This document shows positions 22,608-34,029 of a stretch of DNA of 64,000 bases, one piece after another. Under the pieces are notes generated by a model, which saw only the letters and a program-made list of their open reading frames with translations, did not search any database and was not told the DNA's origin. Numbering within the stretch: the first letter of the stretch is position 1; every line of letters starts with the position of its first letter. The position numbers and the translations under genes were made by a program. Source of the stretch: Rotaria sordida (lineage: Eukaryota; Rotifera; Eurotatoria; Philodinida; Philodinidae); NCBI GenBank assembly GCA_905250125.1, contig CAJNOL010000404.1, positions 1 to 64,000 of the forward strand. The letters run 5' to 3'.

Positions 22608-24584
22608 TTAAAAATATTCACATCTTATTATAAATAATTGACTTTCTTCACGTTTTATATATGATAATATACGATCAGTACATAGAATAACAGTTTCCAT
22701 TGTAACAAATGGTGAAAATACTACATGTAATTCAAATCCTGGTGCTAACTAAAATAAATAACAAAGAAAATTTATTGAATTTTTTTTTTTATTTTGTTTC
22801 TCTCTCTACAAACCCATCCAAGTAATGATTCATATTCAGTTTTAAAATAAATAATTTTTAATTGTTGATTAGGATGATGAAGACGTCCATAAATATAACG
22901 AATTAATTCAAATAATCTAATATGTTGTTCATTTGTTATATAAGGTTTCGATAATTTTGATGATATATATTGACTTAAACCACGTGATTTATATGCAAAA
23001 TATCGTAAGTCATCACAAGCTATTTCATCAGATAGAAGACGATTTTTTTCTAATGCAAGTTTTATTTGTGTAATTAAATTTATTTTTTTTAATTTCTAAT
23101 ATTAAATAATAAAGATTTCTTTTTTGTTTTTAAGATTTTAAATTCAAAATTCTTACTTCATTTATAATTTGTTTAAAATCAAAAAGTATTTGAAAATGTT
23201 CAGGATTTACTGTTAATAAAACTAGACATACATCACAACTATCATCTAAATATGATATATGTGCATGAAAACAACCTCTGAAAAAAACAATATTATTCTA
23301 ATTATTTTCTAAAATTTTAATATATTTGATTATACAAACCCTGAATCAAATCGTGGTAAACATACAGGTACCCATGATTCAACACCTTTAAATGCATCTG
23401 AACTATTAACAAGATTAATAAGTAAATAAAGATCCGATGGATGTAAATGATAATTTCTTAAACGTGCTATTGATACAAGATGACCATGAGCAAGTATCAT
23501 AGCAAATATCATATCCTAAAAACAAAAACAAAAAAAAATATTTTTATTGTTTTAAAAATACGATAAATTTCTTTTTTTTTTTTTTAAATTTTTACTTGTT
23601 GTCCTCGTATTGTTTGTGCAACTATTTGTCCAATTTGATTTCGTATATTTGCTGGTAAAATTAAACATTTAACAGATGTCATAAGCATACCTAAATCATG
23701 TTCATACATATCAATAATATTATGTAATAATTTTTTTTCAGCATTTGAGAACCAACGACGTATATCAAAATTAGGTTGTACGAGAAATTTTTGTTTTATA
23801 CGACTCAATGTTAATGTACTTATTATTTGATGATATACATATGTTAATTGTTGTAGAAGACATATTGAATGTTCATTTGTATGTGTTACTAATACAAATA
23901 CAAATGGTTCTTTATGTAAAAATGCTATACGAGAACGACCAGCTTTTATATAATTTAATTGACTAGATTCTGTTATTTCAGTAAAAGAGACAAGTGTTTG
24001 CATAACACCCATTAATGTAACTAATTGATCATCATCACCATATCTAATAAATATAAATAAGAATTTTGAAATAATTTATCATTTAAACAATATACCTTGT
24101 AAAAACTGGTTTACCATTTTCACTCATAATAAATATATGTTTAACTCGACTTTTAAGTATATGTATATATGATTCATCGTCATCATTATCTTGATTAGAG
24201 TGTTCATCGATACTATTAGTTACAGTTGTTGGTGTTGATTCACTTTCATTTGTAATTATATCATCATCATCATCAATTGAATATGAATTTATTGTATCAT
24301 CAGTATCTATCTAGATATGACTAATGAAAATAAACGATATAATCTCAAAAGAATTTTCAAATTATTCTTACAACATTTAAAGAATCTATTCTGGTTTGTT
24401 CCGATTGAGAATTTCGTCGAATCATTTTAATTAAACCTGATGATGGTTCGTGTTCATCATCAAATAATGCAGGTTCATCAGAATTTTGTATTAAATTTTC
24501 ATATGATGGTAAAGTTTCTAATTTTGATATTAATTCATCAGAATTATTCAATCTACTTGGTATTAAAAGGTCTAACACAGACAT
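22608..24584 (-). CDS. MON1: MON1, vacuolar fusion protein / Rab7 GEF subunit
   Basis: Seven exons (24584-24372, 24310-24096, 24043-23596, 23515-23340, 23277-23157, 23095-22814, 22748-22608) encode 531 residues, normal for MON1. With CCZ1, MON1 is the exchange factor that loads Rab7 on late endosomes and recruits it in exchange for Rab5. After an acidic, Ser/Asp-rich N-terminus come the longin-like blocks: HIFIMSENGKPVFTRYG, LMGVMQTLVSF, LVTHTNEHSICLLQQL, the block HPSDLYLLINLV, WVPVCLPRFDSG, CFHAHISYLDDS, and a C-terminal KREESQLFII, each aligning with MON1 of other animals. I start at the ATG at 24584, nine nucleotides after a TTTTTAG acceptor (24594-24595), which may be a trans-splice site. 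The transcript runs the same way as the RRM gene but 1.5 kb separates them. Confidence 0.96.
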
Positions 24585-26904
24585 CACTATGATCTAAAAA
24601 CTAGAGAATTATTCTTTTTCTTTTTTTGTCTTTTGTAAATCTGACATCATTCGTGTAGTCTACATTTATTTACTTGTATAGAGATGTATTATATGCTGTG
24701 TCATAATTATAGATAATAACAGCAAATGAATGAATACGAAATAAAAGTCTTGATAAGAATGAAAAATACAAAAAAAAAACGAAAAAAAATTATGTTTGTC
24801 ATAGTGACGGAGCCAGAGGGGCTCAGCCACTTCCTAACTCCTCCACTAGTTTGTCAGCAAGAATTCAAAGATACCTATTTGTACTGAGCCTTGAGTTTAA
24901 TTTGTTAGATGTCGCTATTACAAAATAGTTCAAGAGTAAGAAAGAATCTATAGTTTAATAAGAATGATTTGATTAATTTATATTTATTTTTGAGAACTCA
25001 TATTACGATATTTCTTCAAAAAAAAAAACTTAAAATATGATGTATTTATTCTTTTTACGTTCTGTATAATTTATCTTCAATAACTGTCCTCAATAGATGC
25101 TACCTTATCAATTAGGTCACAATAGAAAATGATAAGATAAAACGAACTTGCTATTTAAAACATTGCATTTTAAATATTTCTTTTAAAAAGATTACTGAAA
25201 TTGTTTTTTCATATCTTTCGACAGTATATAACAACGATTCAGTTCAATTATAAAAATATAAGCCTTTATTCTGATGTTTCGGATAAATGCTCATTCTTGA
25301 TTGATTTTTTTACATAATTCTATCATCTTCGATAGCTTATTTGTCTTAATATAGAATAATTCGCATAAGGCACTTATAATTAACAATAACTCAAAGCTGA
25401 GTACTTTATTTCTTAGTCGATCAGACAAGGTTCTTTTTGTCTTCAAGTACGAATAAAATTCCTACCTGATCTTCAAGACAACTGTCACGTAATGGTATCT
25501 ATAAATACGAGTACATATGTATATATATATGAATGTTATTTATGCATTTGTACCAGTCGATAGTTAATACGTCATTGCGTTCAATTGAACGAACAATAAA
25601 ATACACATAGAGCCTCTTAGTGTATTTTACCATAAGCCAGGTCATTATTTAATAAGAATACAACATACGATACAAATACAATGTTGTAAACATTGCAATA
25701 TTACAATTCGTTTTCATATCTTATCTCTATGTAAACTACCTATAATCGTAAATATCATTCCGAAAAAAAAATCTTATTCAGAAAACATATCAATTATAGA
25801 TATTAAATAGAAAAAAGTATATCTATTAATTCATGAGAGAATTGAATTAAAATCAATGTCTGTTTTAAAAAATATAGTAGTCATGTATATTATAAACAGA
25901 ACTGCAAAGCTGCAGTTCTGTTCGTTCTTGAGTTATTGCAAAAATACCCACGACCATTAGTTTTTTTAAACAAGCATTAGTTTTAGAACGTTTCTAAAAA
26001 AACAAACAAACAGTATTTTATCAAAACAGCAGATAAATAATAATCAGTTGTAGATGATGAATATGAATTATAATAAAACTAGAATTTTTTTTCTATTATC
26101 ATTTTCTCTTTTGTATGTCATCTAAAATGTATAAAATAAAATCTATTTTTCTATTTTGTTACTAACTTGAAGTTGAAACAACAACAACGAAAAAGAACAT
26201 GTTTGTTGATCTACAGCAAAGGCTATATATTAGTCATAAGAAATTCAAGAGAAGAATCTTGCTTCATTACACTCAAGACAAGCATTACAACAATCGTATT
26301 TACATATGCTTCTTCTTATTTAAACATAAGAAATAATATTTTTTTTACTTGAAGGAAAAAAAAAGATTTACTATGCAGTATGTGTTAAAGAAATACTTAT
26401 CATTGTATTTGTTATTGAATTTAAAAACGTAAAAGCTATATGCTTAAGAAATGCGGCTGAACTTAGGATTAACCTATCGTTATATGCAATCGTGTACGAT
26501 AGTTGTTTATGTTTGAACGTATGATGTCATTTACAATCCGAGCATAATTTCTGTCAGTAATTCAAGATCTGTTTATTTTCTAATCTGTTACTAAAAATCT
26601 GAATGTCATTAATCTTTACGTTCAATTAATCTCACATCGTACTTCAAGTGCATGATTCATAACCTATACACAAAAGAACATTTTATGAAATAACACGCGA
26701 AAAAGAAAAAGATTGTTTGTTTTTTTTATCTTCAGAAAACACACACATAAGCTAAAAAAAAATTTTTTTTTTTTGCTCAACATTATTACAAAATATAAAA
26801 ATACGCAAGCATAAAAGTATACTTTGTATGATACTTGACCTGTTAATTAGTAAAAATAACATAAATATCCTTCACAAGTTCTTTTTTTTTCTTGCTCTTC
26901 TTTC
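24585..26904. other. Intergenic, no gene recognised
   Basis: Upstream of MON1 and of the orphan gene, so it holds two divergent promoters. AT-rich; a line GTGACGGAGCCAGAGGGGC at about 24805 resembles one end of a hAT element but no partner end was found. Confidence 0.4.
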
Positions 26905-26982
26905 ATGTACATACGATTAATAAGAATGTTTGTTGGATATATAAAACATTTTAAAAATCTATTCATTCGTCGAAAAAAAAAA

Positions 26983-27948
26983 ATGTATTCAAAACGACAA
27001 CAATTACCTTTGACAATACCTAATTGGATGAAAAAAGATGCTAAAGCAAAAAAATTTACGCCTGATCTGGGTTTATTGTCAACTGATACAAGACAAAATA
27101 TTATGTTAAGTCGACAATATTTTTCTGATATAGTTAATTTAACCGGTGAACATCATCGTAAAATTGCTCAATGCGATTTTGAAAAAAATAAATTTATTAA
27201 AAATCAACGAACAAAAGCAGAAAAAATAATGCCTGGTCTTTTACCGTATGTAAAAAATAAAAAAAGTATTGATAATTTTATTTTTTAATTTCGAAATATA
27301 TATCTATATAGATATATTGAACCATTAATAAATGATAAATCTCAAGATACATTATCAAAACATAGATTAAGTAAAAATGAACAATTCACAAGTTCATCAT
27401 TTCAATCATTTACATCAAATTCAACTAAGAAATCTGAATTAACATTTTCACGAGAACAATCAAGTAAAAAAGATAAGCTACCACAAATTATCTCACAGAA
27501 ATATTCTAATCAACAACAAAAATCATCTGAACGTACATATCGTTTAAATCAATCAAAAAATAATCATCGAAATTCAACAAAACAAAATCATGTTCGTTCA
27601 AATACTCTTGCACCATTAACTGTTCATGATTTATTTGGTAATCTGGATATTGACGATGATTATGATAATGAATATAATTATGATTCTTTTGTATCTGAAA
27701 AATCTCAAAGTGCAACAAAAGATCGACGTTTTCAACGATTGATTCATGTATTTTCTGAAGTATATGAACGTGAACCAACAAATTTAAAAACAGTTAAAAG
27801 TATAATTCAATCGAATTCATCTTTACAAAATGTTGAAAAACAAAAACAACAAATTTCAAATTCAATTAAACTTGAAAATCATCAACAAATACTTTCTGAT
27901 GAATCTTATAATAAAACAGATATGTATCAAATTGATGTAGCTGCATGA
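26983..27948 (+). CDS. Orphan hypothetical protein, two exons
   Basis: Exons 26983-27245 and 27312-27948 join in phase 2 across a 66-bp intron (GTATGT...ATATAG) to give 299 residues. An in-frame ATG at 26905 would add 26 residues, but they are hydrophobic and basic and look like leader sequence, so I prefer 26983. The N-terminal third (LPLTIPNWMKKDAKAKKFTP ... LSRQYFSDIVNLTGEHHRKI) is well ordered and could be the conserved part. The middle is Ser/Lys/Gln-rich, then comes an acidic Asp/Tyr/Asn patch, and a second ordered segment near the C-terminus (RRFQRLIHVFSEVYE). No signal peptide or membrane segment. I do not recognise the family. AATAAA follows at 27975. Confidence 0.7.
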
Positions 27949-27974
27949 TCTATATATATAAATATTTATTTCAT

Positions 27975-27980
27975 AATAAA
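27975..27980 (+). terminator. Polyadenylation signal of the orphan gene
   Basis: AATAAA 27 bp after the stop codon. Confidence 0.45.
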
Positions 27981-28550
27981 CTATGAAATATATGATAAAA
28001 TAAAACTCTATTATTTAATAAATACGAATCTAGTTAAAAGAAATCAGAAGTAAAAACAAAAAACAATGTATATATACCATAAAAGAATTTACTATTATGT
28101 TGGAAAAATGCATTCTCGTTTAGAATATCAGTGTAATATATAAAAGGCTAGACGATATTCTTATCTATTCACATGAAGGATAAATTAGTCAACATTGTAA
28201 ATTTCGTATTTTGGAAAGGAAAAAGAGAAGTTAGTAAAATAGAATGACCCATCTTGTGGGATGTCAAAGGTTTCCCATTCCCTGAAGTTGTGACACGCCC
28301 CATCCTGATCCAATCTATTACTATATATTTATGTAACATGCTATTTCATACTATCGTTCATATGAAATATAATATTGACTCTATTTAAACACTTGCATTG
28401 TACATTAATTTTCATTGGTTCACAATATTTTCATAGTGAAAATTTCAATTCTTTTCACCTTCTAATTATTTGAATATTTGTTTTAGATTTATCGAAAAAT
28501 AAATCTTTATCTCTTTCTTAAATAATTTTTCCTAAGAAAGAATTTCTAAA

Positions 28551-28730
28551 ATGACAATAATTGAAGAAATTAAACACATGCAAATTTGTCAGTTAGAATC
28601 AATACATTATCGAATTCATAATACAATATTACAACAAGATTTTAAATCATTGTATGCACGAGGTTTTGAAGAGATAACAACCGATACAACAAGTATAGAA
28701 GGTATTAAAGATACTACATCGACAATATAG
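28551..28730 (+). CDS. Short hypothetical ORF, 59 residues
   Basis: Open frame starting MTIIEEIKHMQICQ and ending in DTTSTI. It is charged with a likely helical first half (QLESIHYRIHNTILQQDFK). It could be a small protein or a terminal exon. Codon choice resembles the real genes nearby. No known family; low confidence. Confidence 0.35.
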   Translation: MTIIEEIKHMQICQLESIHYRIHNTILQQDFKSLYARGFEEITTDTTSIEGIKDTTSTI

Positions 28731-29096
28731 TTATGCAAGTTATATTATTGATTTATATAATACATAGTTGAAAAATCAAATCATCTATTATCATTTATTG
28801 TTTTCTAAAAAACAAAAAACACTAATATCAACTTTTTTTTTATAGTTCAAATTAAAATATGTGATGAAATTTCTTTTTCTATACAAATGAATCCTATTTT
28901 TGTTTTATCTAATAGAAAGAAACAAATGATCTTAAGATAATAACTAAGATCGATCATATGCATCGCAATATATATATTTTTTTTTTCTTTAAGACAAAAA
29001 AAAACAAAAAGATACGTTAACATAAGACATAAAAAACAACAATAACAAACGCACTTAATCATTCCTGATGTTGATATATATATATATATTGCACGA

Positions 29097-29437
29097 TTAT
29101 TTTGTATATTTACCCCAAATATGTAACATGAATACACTTGCAATAAAAATTAAACTCATAACAAGTACAGGTACAGGACCAACTTTAAGACCCGGTGAAT
29201 CTTCTGTATAAAAACGCCAAACACCAGCACTTGCACCACCACCAGTTCCTGGTCGACTACGTGCAGGTGCTGTTGATTTTCGTTGACGAACACCACCACC
29301 ACCACCACCACCTGTTGTTCGTGGTCCTGATGTTTTACCTGAATCGCCTTTACCAACCTAAAAAGAAATAAACTTAATTAACAAAAATTTTTTCTAAACA
29401 AAATACATACACTTGTTCCACTAGGTGAAGCGGGCAT
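29097..29437 (-). CDS. SEC61B: Sec61 beta subunit of the ER protein translocon
   Basis: Two exons (29437-29411 and 29357-29097, phase 0) encode 95 residues, the usual length. Sec61 beta is the tail-anchored small subunit of the Sec61 channel in the ER membrane. The start [12 protein letters not shown] and the basic VRQRK are typical. The block [16 protein letters not shown] leads into the single C-terminal membrane segment ending [11 protein letters not shown], nearly identical to other animals. A run of six glycines precedes VRQRK. The gene stands apart, about 2.4 kb downstream of NOSIP on the same strand, with a foldback transposon between them. No splice acceptor is seen next to the start codon. 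Confidence 0.98.
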
Positions 29438-30100
29438 GATTATTAGTTAAAAGAAATAAAATAAATGATTTGAAAAATTGCTAATACACAGATTAAATAA
29501 ATGGGAGAGCGTTAGGGAAAATATGGATATGAGAATACGTACACGTATGTGTTTCGATTGAAAACCAATCGGATAAATAAATGGAGTATGCGTGTCATAT
29601 AGAAAAAAAAAGAGGTCACTCAAAAAAAATCGCATGTCGCTAGTTATTTTTTTTTTTTTGTTTTGGAAATTAATGATAGATGGTGTTAGTATACATATTC
29701 TCCTGTTTCATGAGAATAATAATATATAATATTTGATATATTGTTTTTATTAATGTGATTGAAATGATGGATTATTAATTAATGAAATATTCTTTAATTA
29801 AGAATAATGATTGAAGAACTGAAGGTCTGCAATCACACTAGAGGAAAAACTCGAATCCGAACGACAAGTCAGAATTTGGGATTCAGTGTATATCTATTGC
29901 AGAAAAATGTATTTAATTTTCTAAAAAATCATGTGGAAACTGTTGATTTAATCTTTTTATTTTCAGAGAAGATCGAGTAATGCTTTCCTATTTGAACATC
30001 TACTAATTTCTGGTAAACTCTCTCGCACAATAGAAGCTCCCGTAGGTTTCTAAACTATCCACTGTTCAAAGTTTTTGGAGGGGGTTTACAAAAAACAAGT
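29438..30100. other. Intergenic, upstream of SEC61B
   Basis: AT-rich; presumably contains the SEC61B promoter. No gene recognised. Confidence 0.4.
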
Positions 30101-30720
30101 GATTCAGTTGTTTTTTCTCACTGACAATGGAAGTGTTTGTGTTGATAAATAGAAAGATGAGACATATTTGGGTCAAATAAAAGCTCGCACTATCAAACTA
30201 ACAAGATTAAAATATTAGCGACTGTTGACTTGGTTAGAAGGAGATATTCAATTTTTATGGTACTCACAATTTGAATATATAGGAATATTAGAATTATTTG
30301 TATTGATTTTTTATGTAATCAACTAAGTAATTCAATAGTAGACTACAAAAATCTTTTTGAAATTTATCAATAGTATTAAGATCACATTAGTTTCGATAAG
30401 TAGTATCGTATTCAGTTCAATAAATTCATCTTAATAATGTGATCTTAATACTATTGATAAATTTCAAAAAGATTCTTGTAGCCTACTATTGAATTACTTA
30501 GTTGATTACATAAAAAATCAATACACATAATTCTAATATTCCTATATACTCAAATTGTGAGTACCGTAAAAATCGAATATCGTCCTCTAACCAAGTCAAC
30601 AGTCGCTAATATTTTAATCTTGTTAGTTTGACAGTGCAAGCTTTCATTTGACCCAAATATGTCTCATCTTTCTATTTATTGCCACAAACACGTCCATTGT
30701 AAGAAAAATCTGTCGAATTG
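30101..30720. mobile_element. Long palindromic foldback element, copy 2 of a family
   Basis: Two arms of about 280 bp, over 90 percent alike by eye, meet around 30386-30445. Examples are GATGAGACATATTTGGGTC at about 30155 and its complement GACCCAAATATGTCTCATC at about 30651. The outer arms share sequence with the palindrome at 8363-8877. No coding sequence; target duplication not resolved. As RNA it would form a long hairpin. Confidence 0.8.
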
Positions 30721-31765
30721 TGATTACATTCCATTCAGCTTCGAGAAATTAATTCCAATGTATCATAATGCTTACTGAAAATTATCATGAGAAAAAACTC
30801 TCTTCATTACATGAAAAATCTTTCTTTATCATGTTTTATATTCGCTCAATAATAGCATAGCCGTTGAAACTTTCCAAAGAAAACGTTTTCTGGAAACCAC
30901 TATATGTTGAGAGAAGAGACTACAATTCGATATTCTCTGCATAGCAATAGTACATGAGATTTAATTCAATATCTAATAAATCAAACAAATGTAGAAGTTT
31001 TTAATGAAAATTTTCGATCTTTTAACAATCATTTTTCACCAAATATCAAGACTATAAATGTTACAAACAAAACAAAAGAGAAAAATATTATTATAAACAT
31101 GTACATCAAAATCGATATTATCATATGATTCCATTCGAGTGATTGTAACATCTATGATCTTGGTATTTGGTTGAAAATTTTCATATTAATAAAATTTTTC
31201 ATTCAGATCTACATTTGTTTCATTTACCCTACAAAGTAGGAAATTAAATAAACGATTTCTATATGATTTTGTAGACAATTGAACAAAGAGTCTTGTGAAA
31301 TTCACGAGTGGACATTCGTGAACGAGCTGCTCCGGTTGTCAATATATAGGAGATTACTAGAGTAGTATAAACTTCAAAAGTTTTCTCTTCATGCTTGGAT
31401 TTGATCGATTCTGAAGAAGTTCAATTTCCACAAAAAAATATTTTACTTGGGAATTTCGAACTGCAATTTAGTACATATGAAAGTCTCGAATTAGACGATC
31501 TCATATGCAAAGTTTCAGGTCGAAAATTGAACTCCTACAGGATCGACTAAATCTAAGTAAGAGCAGAAAATCTTTTTGTGATATCCTACATATTAGCAAA
31601 ATATAGAAGGAAATGAAGTAGCTCACTTGCGAATATTCTCTTGTCAATGCATATTTCTACAACAGAACATGTGAGAGACATCATTCGATTGGAAAGATTA
31701 TATAACATTTTGACAACTTTTCTTGTGTGAAAAAAAAATTTTTTTTTCATTCATGTCAGCTTATA
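30721..31765. other. Intergenic downstream of NOSIP
   Basis: No gene or clear repeat recognised. Confidence 0.4.
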
Positions 31766-31771
31766 TTTATT
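31766..31771 (-). terminator. Polyadenylation signal of NOSIP
   Basis: TTTATT on the plus strand is AATAAA on the minus strand, 54 bp after the NOSIP stop codon. Confidence 0.5.
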
Positions 31772-31824
31772 GAAAAGAAAAAGACGACAAATATATAAAT
31801 TCATGTATACAATAAAATTAATGA

Positions 31825-33968
31825 CTATTGCATAGCAGGTGTTGGTAATTTAGCATCTAATTGTACACCTGATCCAGAATATCCTTGAAGGAAAAAAGAA
31901 AAGCAAAATGAATTTTATATTTATTTTTCTCGAACTATTTCTTACCAGTACCACCACGTTGCATTGGAATAATATCATCATCAGTTAATTTATCACCTGT
32001 TATAGGATCAATCATATCTAATTTAATTAATCGATTAATACAATCCATTGTAACAACATAACCTGATGTTCGTAAAACAGCACAAGGTACAGAATTACCA
32101 AGTAAATCACCAGTAACAGCACAAACATAACGATCACGTACGGCTACTAATGGTCGTTTTTTTGGATCAACATTATTAGCTAATTTAAATTTAACATCAA
32201 GTAAATCTTTCATTGTTATTGGTTTGCCTGATATAGGACAATAAACATGTTGATCAGGTTTTTTTAATTCAGCTTTTTTTGCAGCTGGTGTTAATGATGG
32301 AATCCAAAAACTAGGTAATTGTGTTGCTTGATTTCCTGCCATATTACTTAAATTTGATGATGATGATGATGTTGTTGTTGTTGCTGATGTTTCATCATGA
32401 TTATCATCATTTGTTGATATACGTGTTGATTTTGGTGTTGGAGGAATTGATGATGATAATAATGATTTTGGTGTTGTAAGAAATGATGATAATGTTTGAT
32501 CTTGATGTTTAGATGAGAGAAGAGTTTTAACTGATTGATTAACAGAATATGTTGCTTCTTTTTCTAAAAATTTATTTAATTTTTTTTGTTCATCATTAGC
32601 ATTTTGTTCGTCAATTTCTTGTTGTTTACGTTCAAGTTGTTTTTGATATTCACGCATTTTACGAGCATTAAGCTTTTTTTGATGAACAATATATTCTAAA
32701 TTACAAAAAAAAAAACCCAAATTCAATGATATATTAATAAGAATAAAGTAAATGTCAAATTTTGTTTTTGTTTTTTATTTCGTAACTTTTAAAATATCTT
32801 ATTTTCTACTTCGATTTATGAAATATCCCAAATCAATTATTCCGAGAAAGCAAAACTTGATCGAACGAAAATAATCGCTGACAATTGTTTGATACGTAAA
32901 TTAGTCGAAAAATTTATGGCGAATTTTTGAACAAAGTCTTTAATTCAATGCAAAATAATAAAAAAATATTCACTTAAAAATGATGAGTAGTTTTTTCTAA
33001 TTTTAATAATTGCAACATATAAAAACGTCTATTACTTTCCAAGACATTGTTACATAGAAGAGGCAGAAATAAATTCATGTTTGTAGAAATGTCTCAAAAA
33101 AGTTCACTCATTAATATTTTAATCATCTATTTCAAACAAACTTTCGTATTTAATAATGAATTTTTGGCTAAATTTTTTCTTTTTACATCAGAGGTTAACT
33201 TTGACTGCATAATCAATTGATCTAGATATATATTATAATTAAAATACTTTTATTTTTGATTCAAATTTTCTTTCAGAATAAATTTTGATATCATTTCATG
33301 AAAATCTATGAATCGAATAATTTTAATTTAGAAAAAAAAAAAAAGTTCTATTTCATATAGTGCATGTGCTTCTTGGTAACGATTTTTAATTTACTAATAT
33401 CGTCTTATGCCTTTCTTCTGTTGTGTTTCTATAAATTTCTCGACTACTATTCATATGGATCAAGTTTTCATGCACCGAATAGTTCCAGTGCTCAGATTCG
33501 TAGGTTTACAGCTGGAGAAATTCGACTATTAGGTTCTTATCATTTTTCGCTCATACTTTATTCATCTGAGATAACAAAATTCTTTTTATTATAGACATTA
33601 CAACAATTATAATGTCACAGAAATTTATCTAAGTTCTTATTTCAAATTAAAATGTTTATTAAATTTTGTATATTCTCATCCAGGCAATGAATAATCCTAG
33701 CATTTCTTACAAATAATCTTAATATTCAATTAGATAATTTGTATTTTTTCTCACCAAGTATAGCTTGTTTATCAAATAAATAGCCATCTTTGGTAATAAC
33801 TGGATCTATACATGGTTGTAATGTTAAATTACAACAATCAAATTCTTTGATAGCATCTTTACTAAGACGCATTTGTGTTGTACCATAACCACCAGTTGAT
33901 GAATCTTTTTGTTTTTCATGATATGTATAAACAGCATTAGCTGTTGAATTTCTTGAATGACGTGTCAT
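31825..33968 (-). CDS. NOSIP: NOSIP, U-box type E3 ubiquitin ligase
   Basis: Exons 33968-33755, 32695-31946 and 31883-31825 (both joins phase 1) give 340 residues. NOSIP is a nuclear U-box E3 ligase, first described as nitric oxide synthase-interacting protein and also found with spliceosomes. The first exon has the split U-box start: MTRHSRNSTANAVYTYHEK, DCCNLTLQPCIDPV and TKDGYLFDKQAIL. The second has the coiled Gln/Lys/Glu helix, a Ser/Thr-rich linker longer than in vertebrates, LPSFWIPSLTPAAK, CPISGKPI, RYVCAVTGDLLG and the block DPITGDKLTDDDII. The last short exon completes GTGGTG...GSGV. The start codon sits directly after TTTTCAG and only 61 bp past the KANSL3 stop, so it is probably a downstream gene of an operon. 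Confidence 0.97.
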
Positions 33969-34029
33969 CTGAAAACTAAATTAAATCAAATATACATATA
34001 TATATATATATACAAATAAACGCTAATCT
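33969..34029 (-). promoter_or_regulatory. 61-bp KANSL3-NOSIP junction with candidate trans-splice acceptor
   Basis: Between the KANSL3 stop and the NOSIP start the minus strand reads an AT repeat, then TTTAATTTAGTTTTCAG ending exactly at the ATG. There is no room for a normal promoter and no AATAAA. This fits a polycistronic transcript with a spliced-leader acceptor at 33969-33970. Confidence 0.6.

Noticed and set aside
24800..24830. hAT element end (GTGACGGAGCCAGAGGGGC)
   Set aside because: No matching second end or 8-bp duplication found, so not called as an element.
29156..29356. Poly-valine protein on the minus strand
   Set aside because: It is another frame of SEC61B; the valine run is the glycine run read out of frame.
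33364..33594. Plus-strand 76-residue hydrophobic frame
   Set aside because: Lies in the long intron of NOSIP with no domain or splice context.
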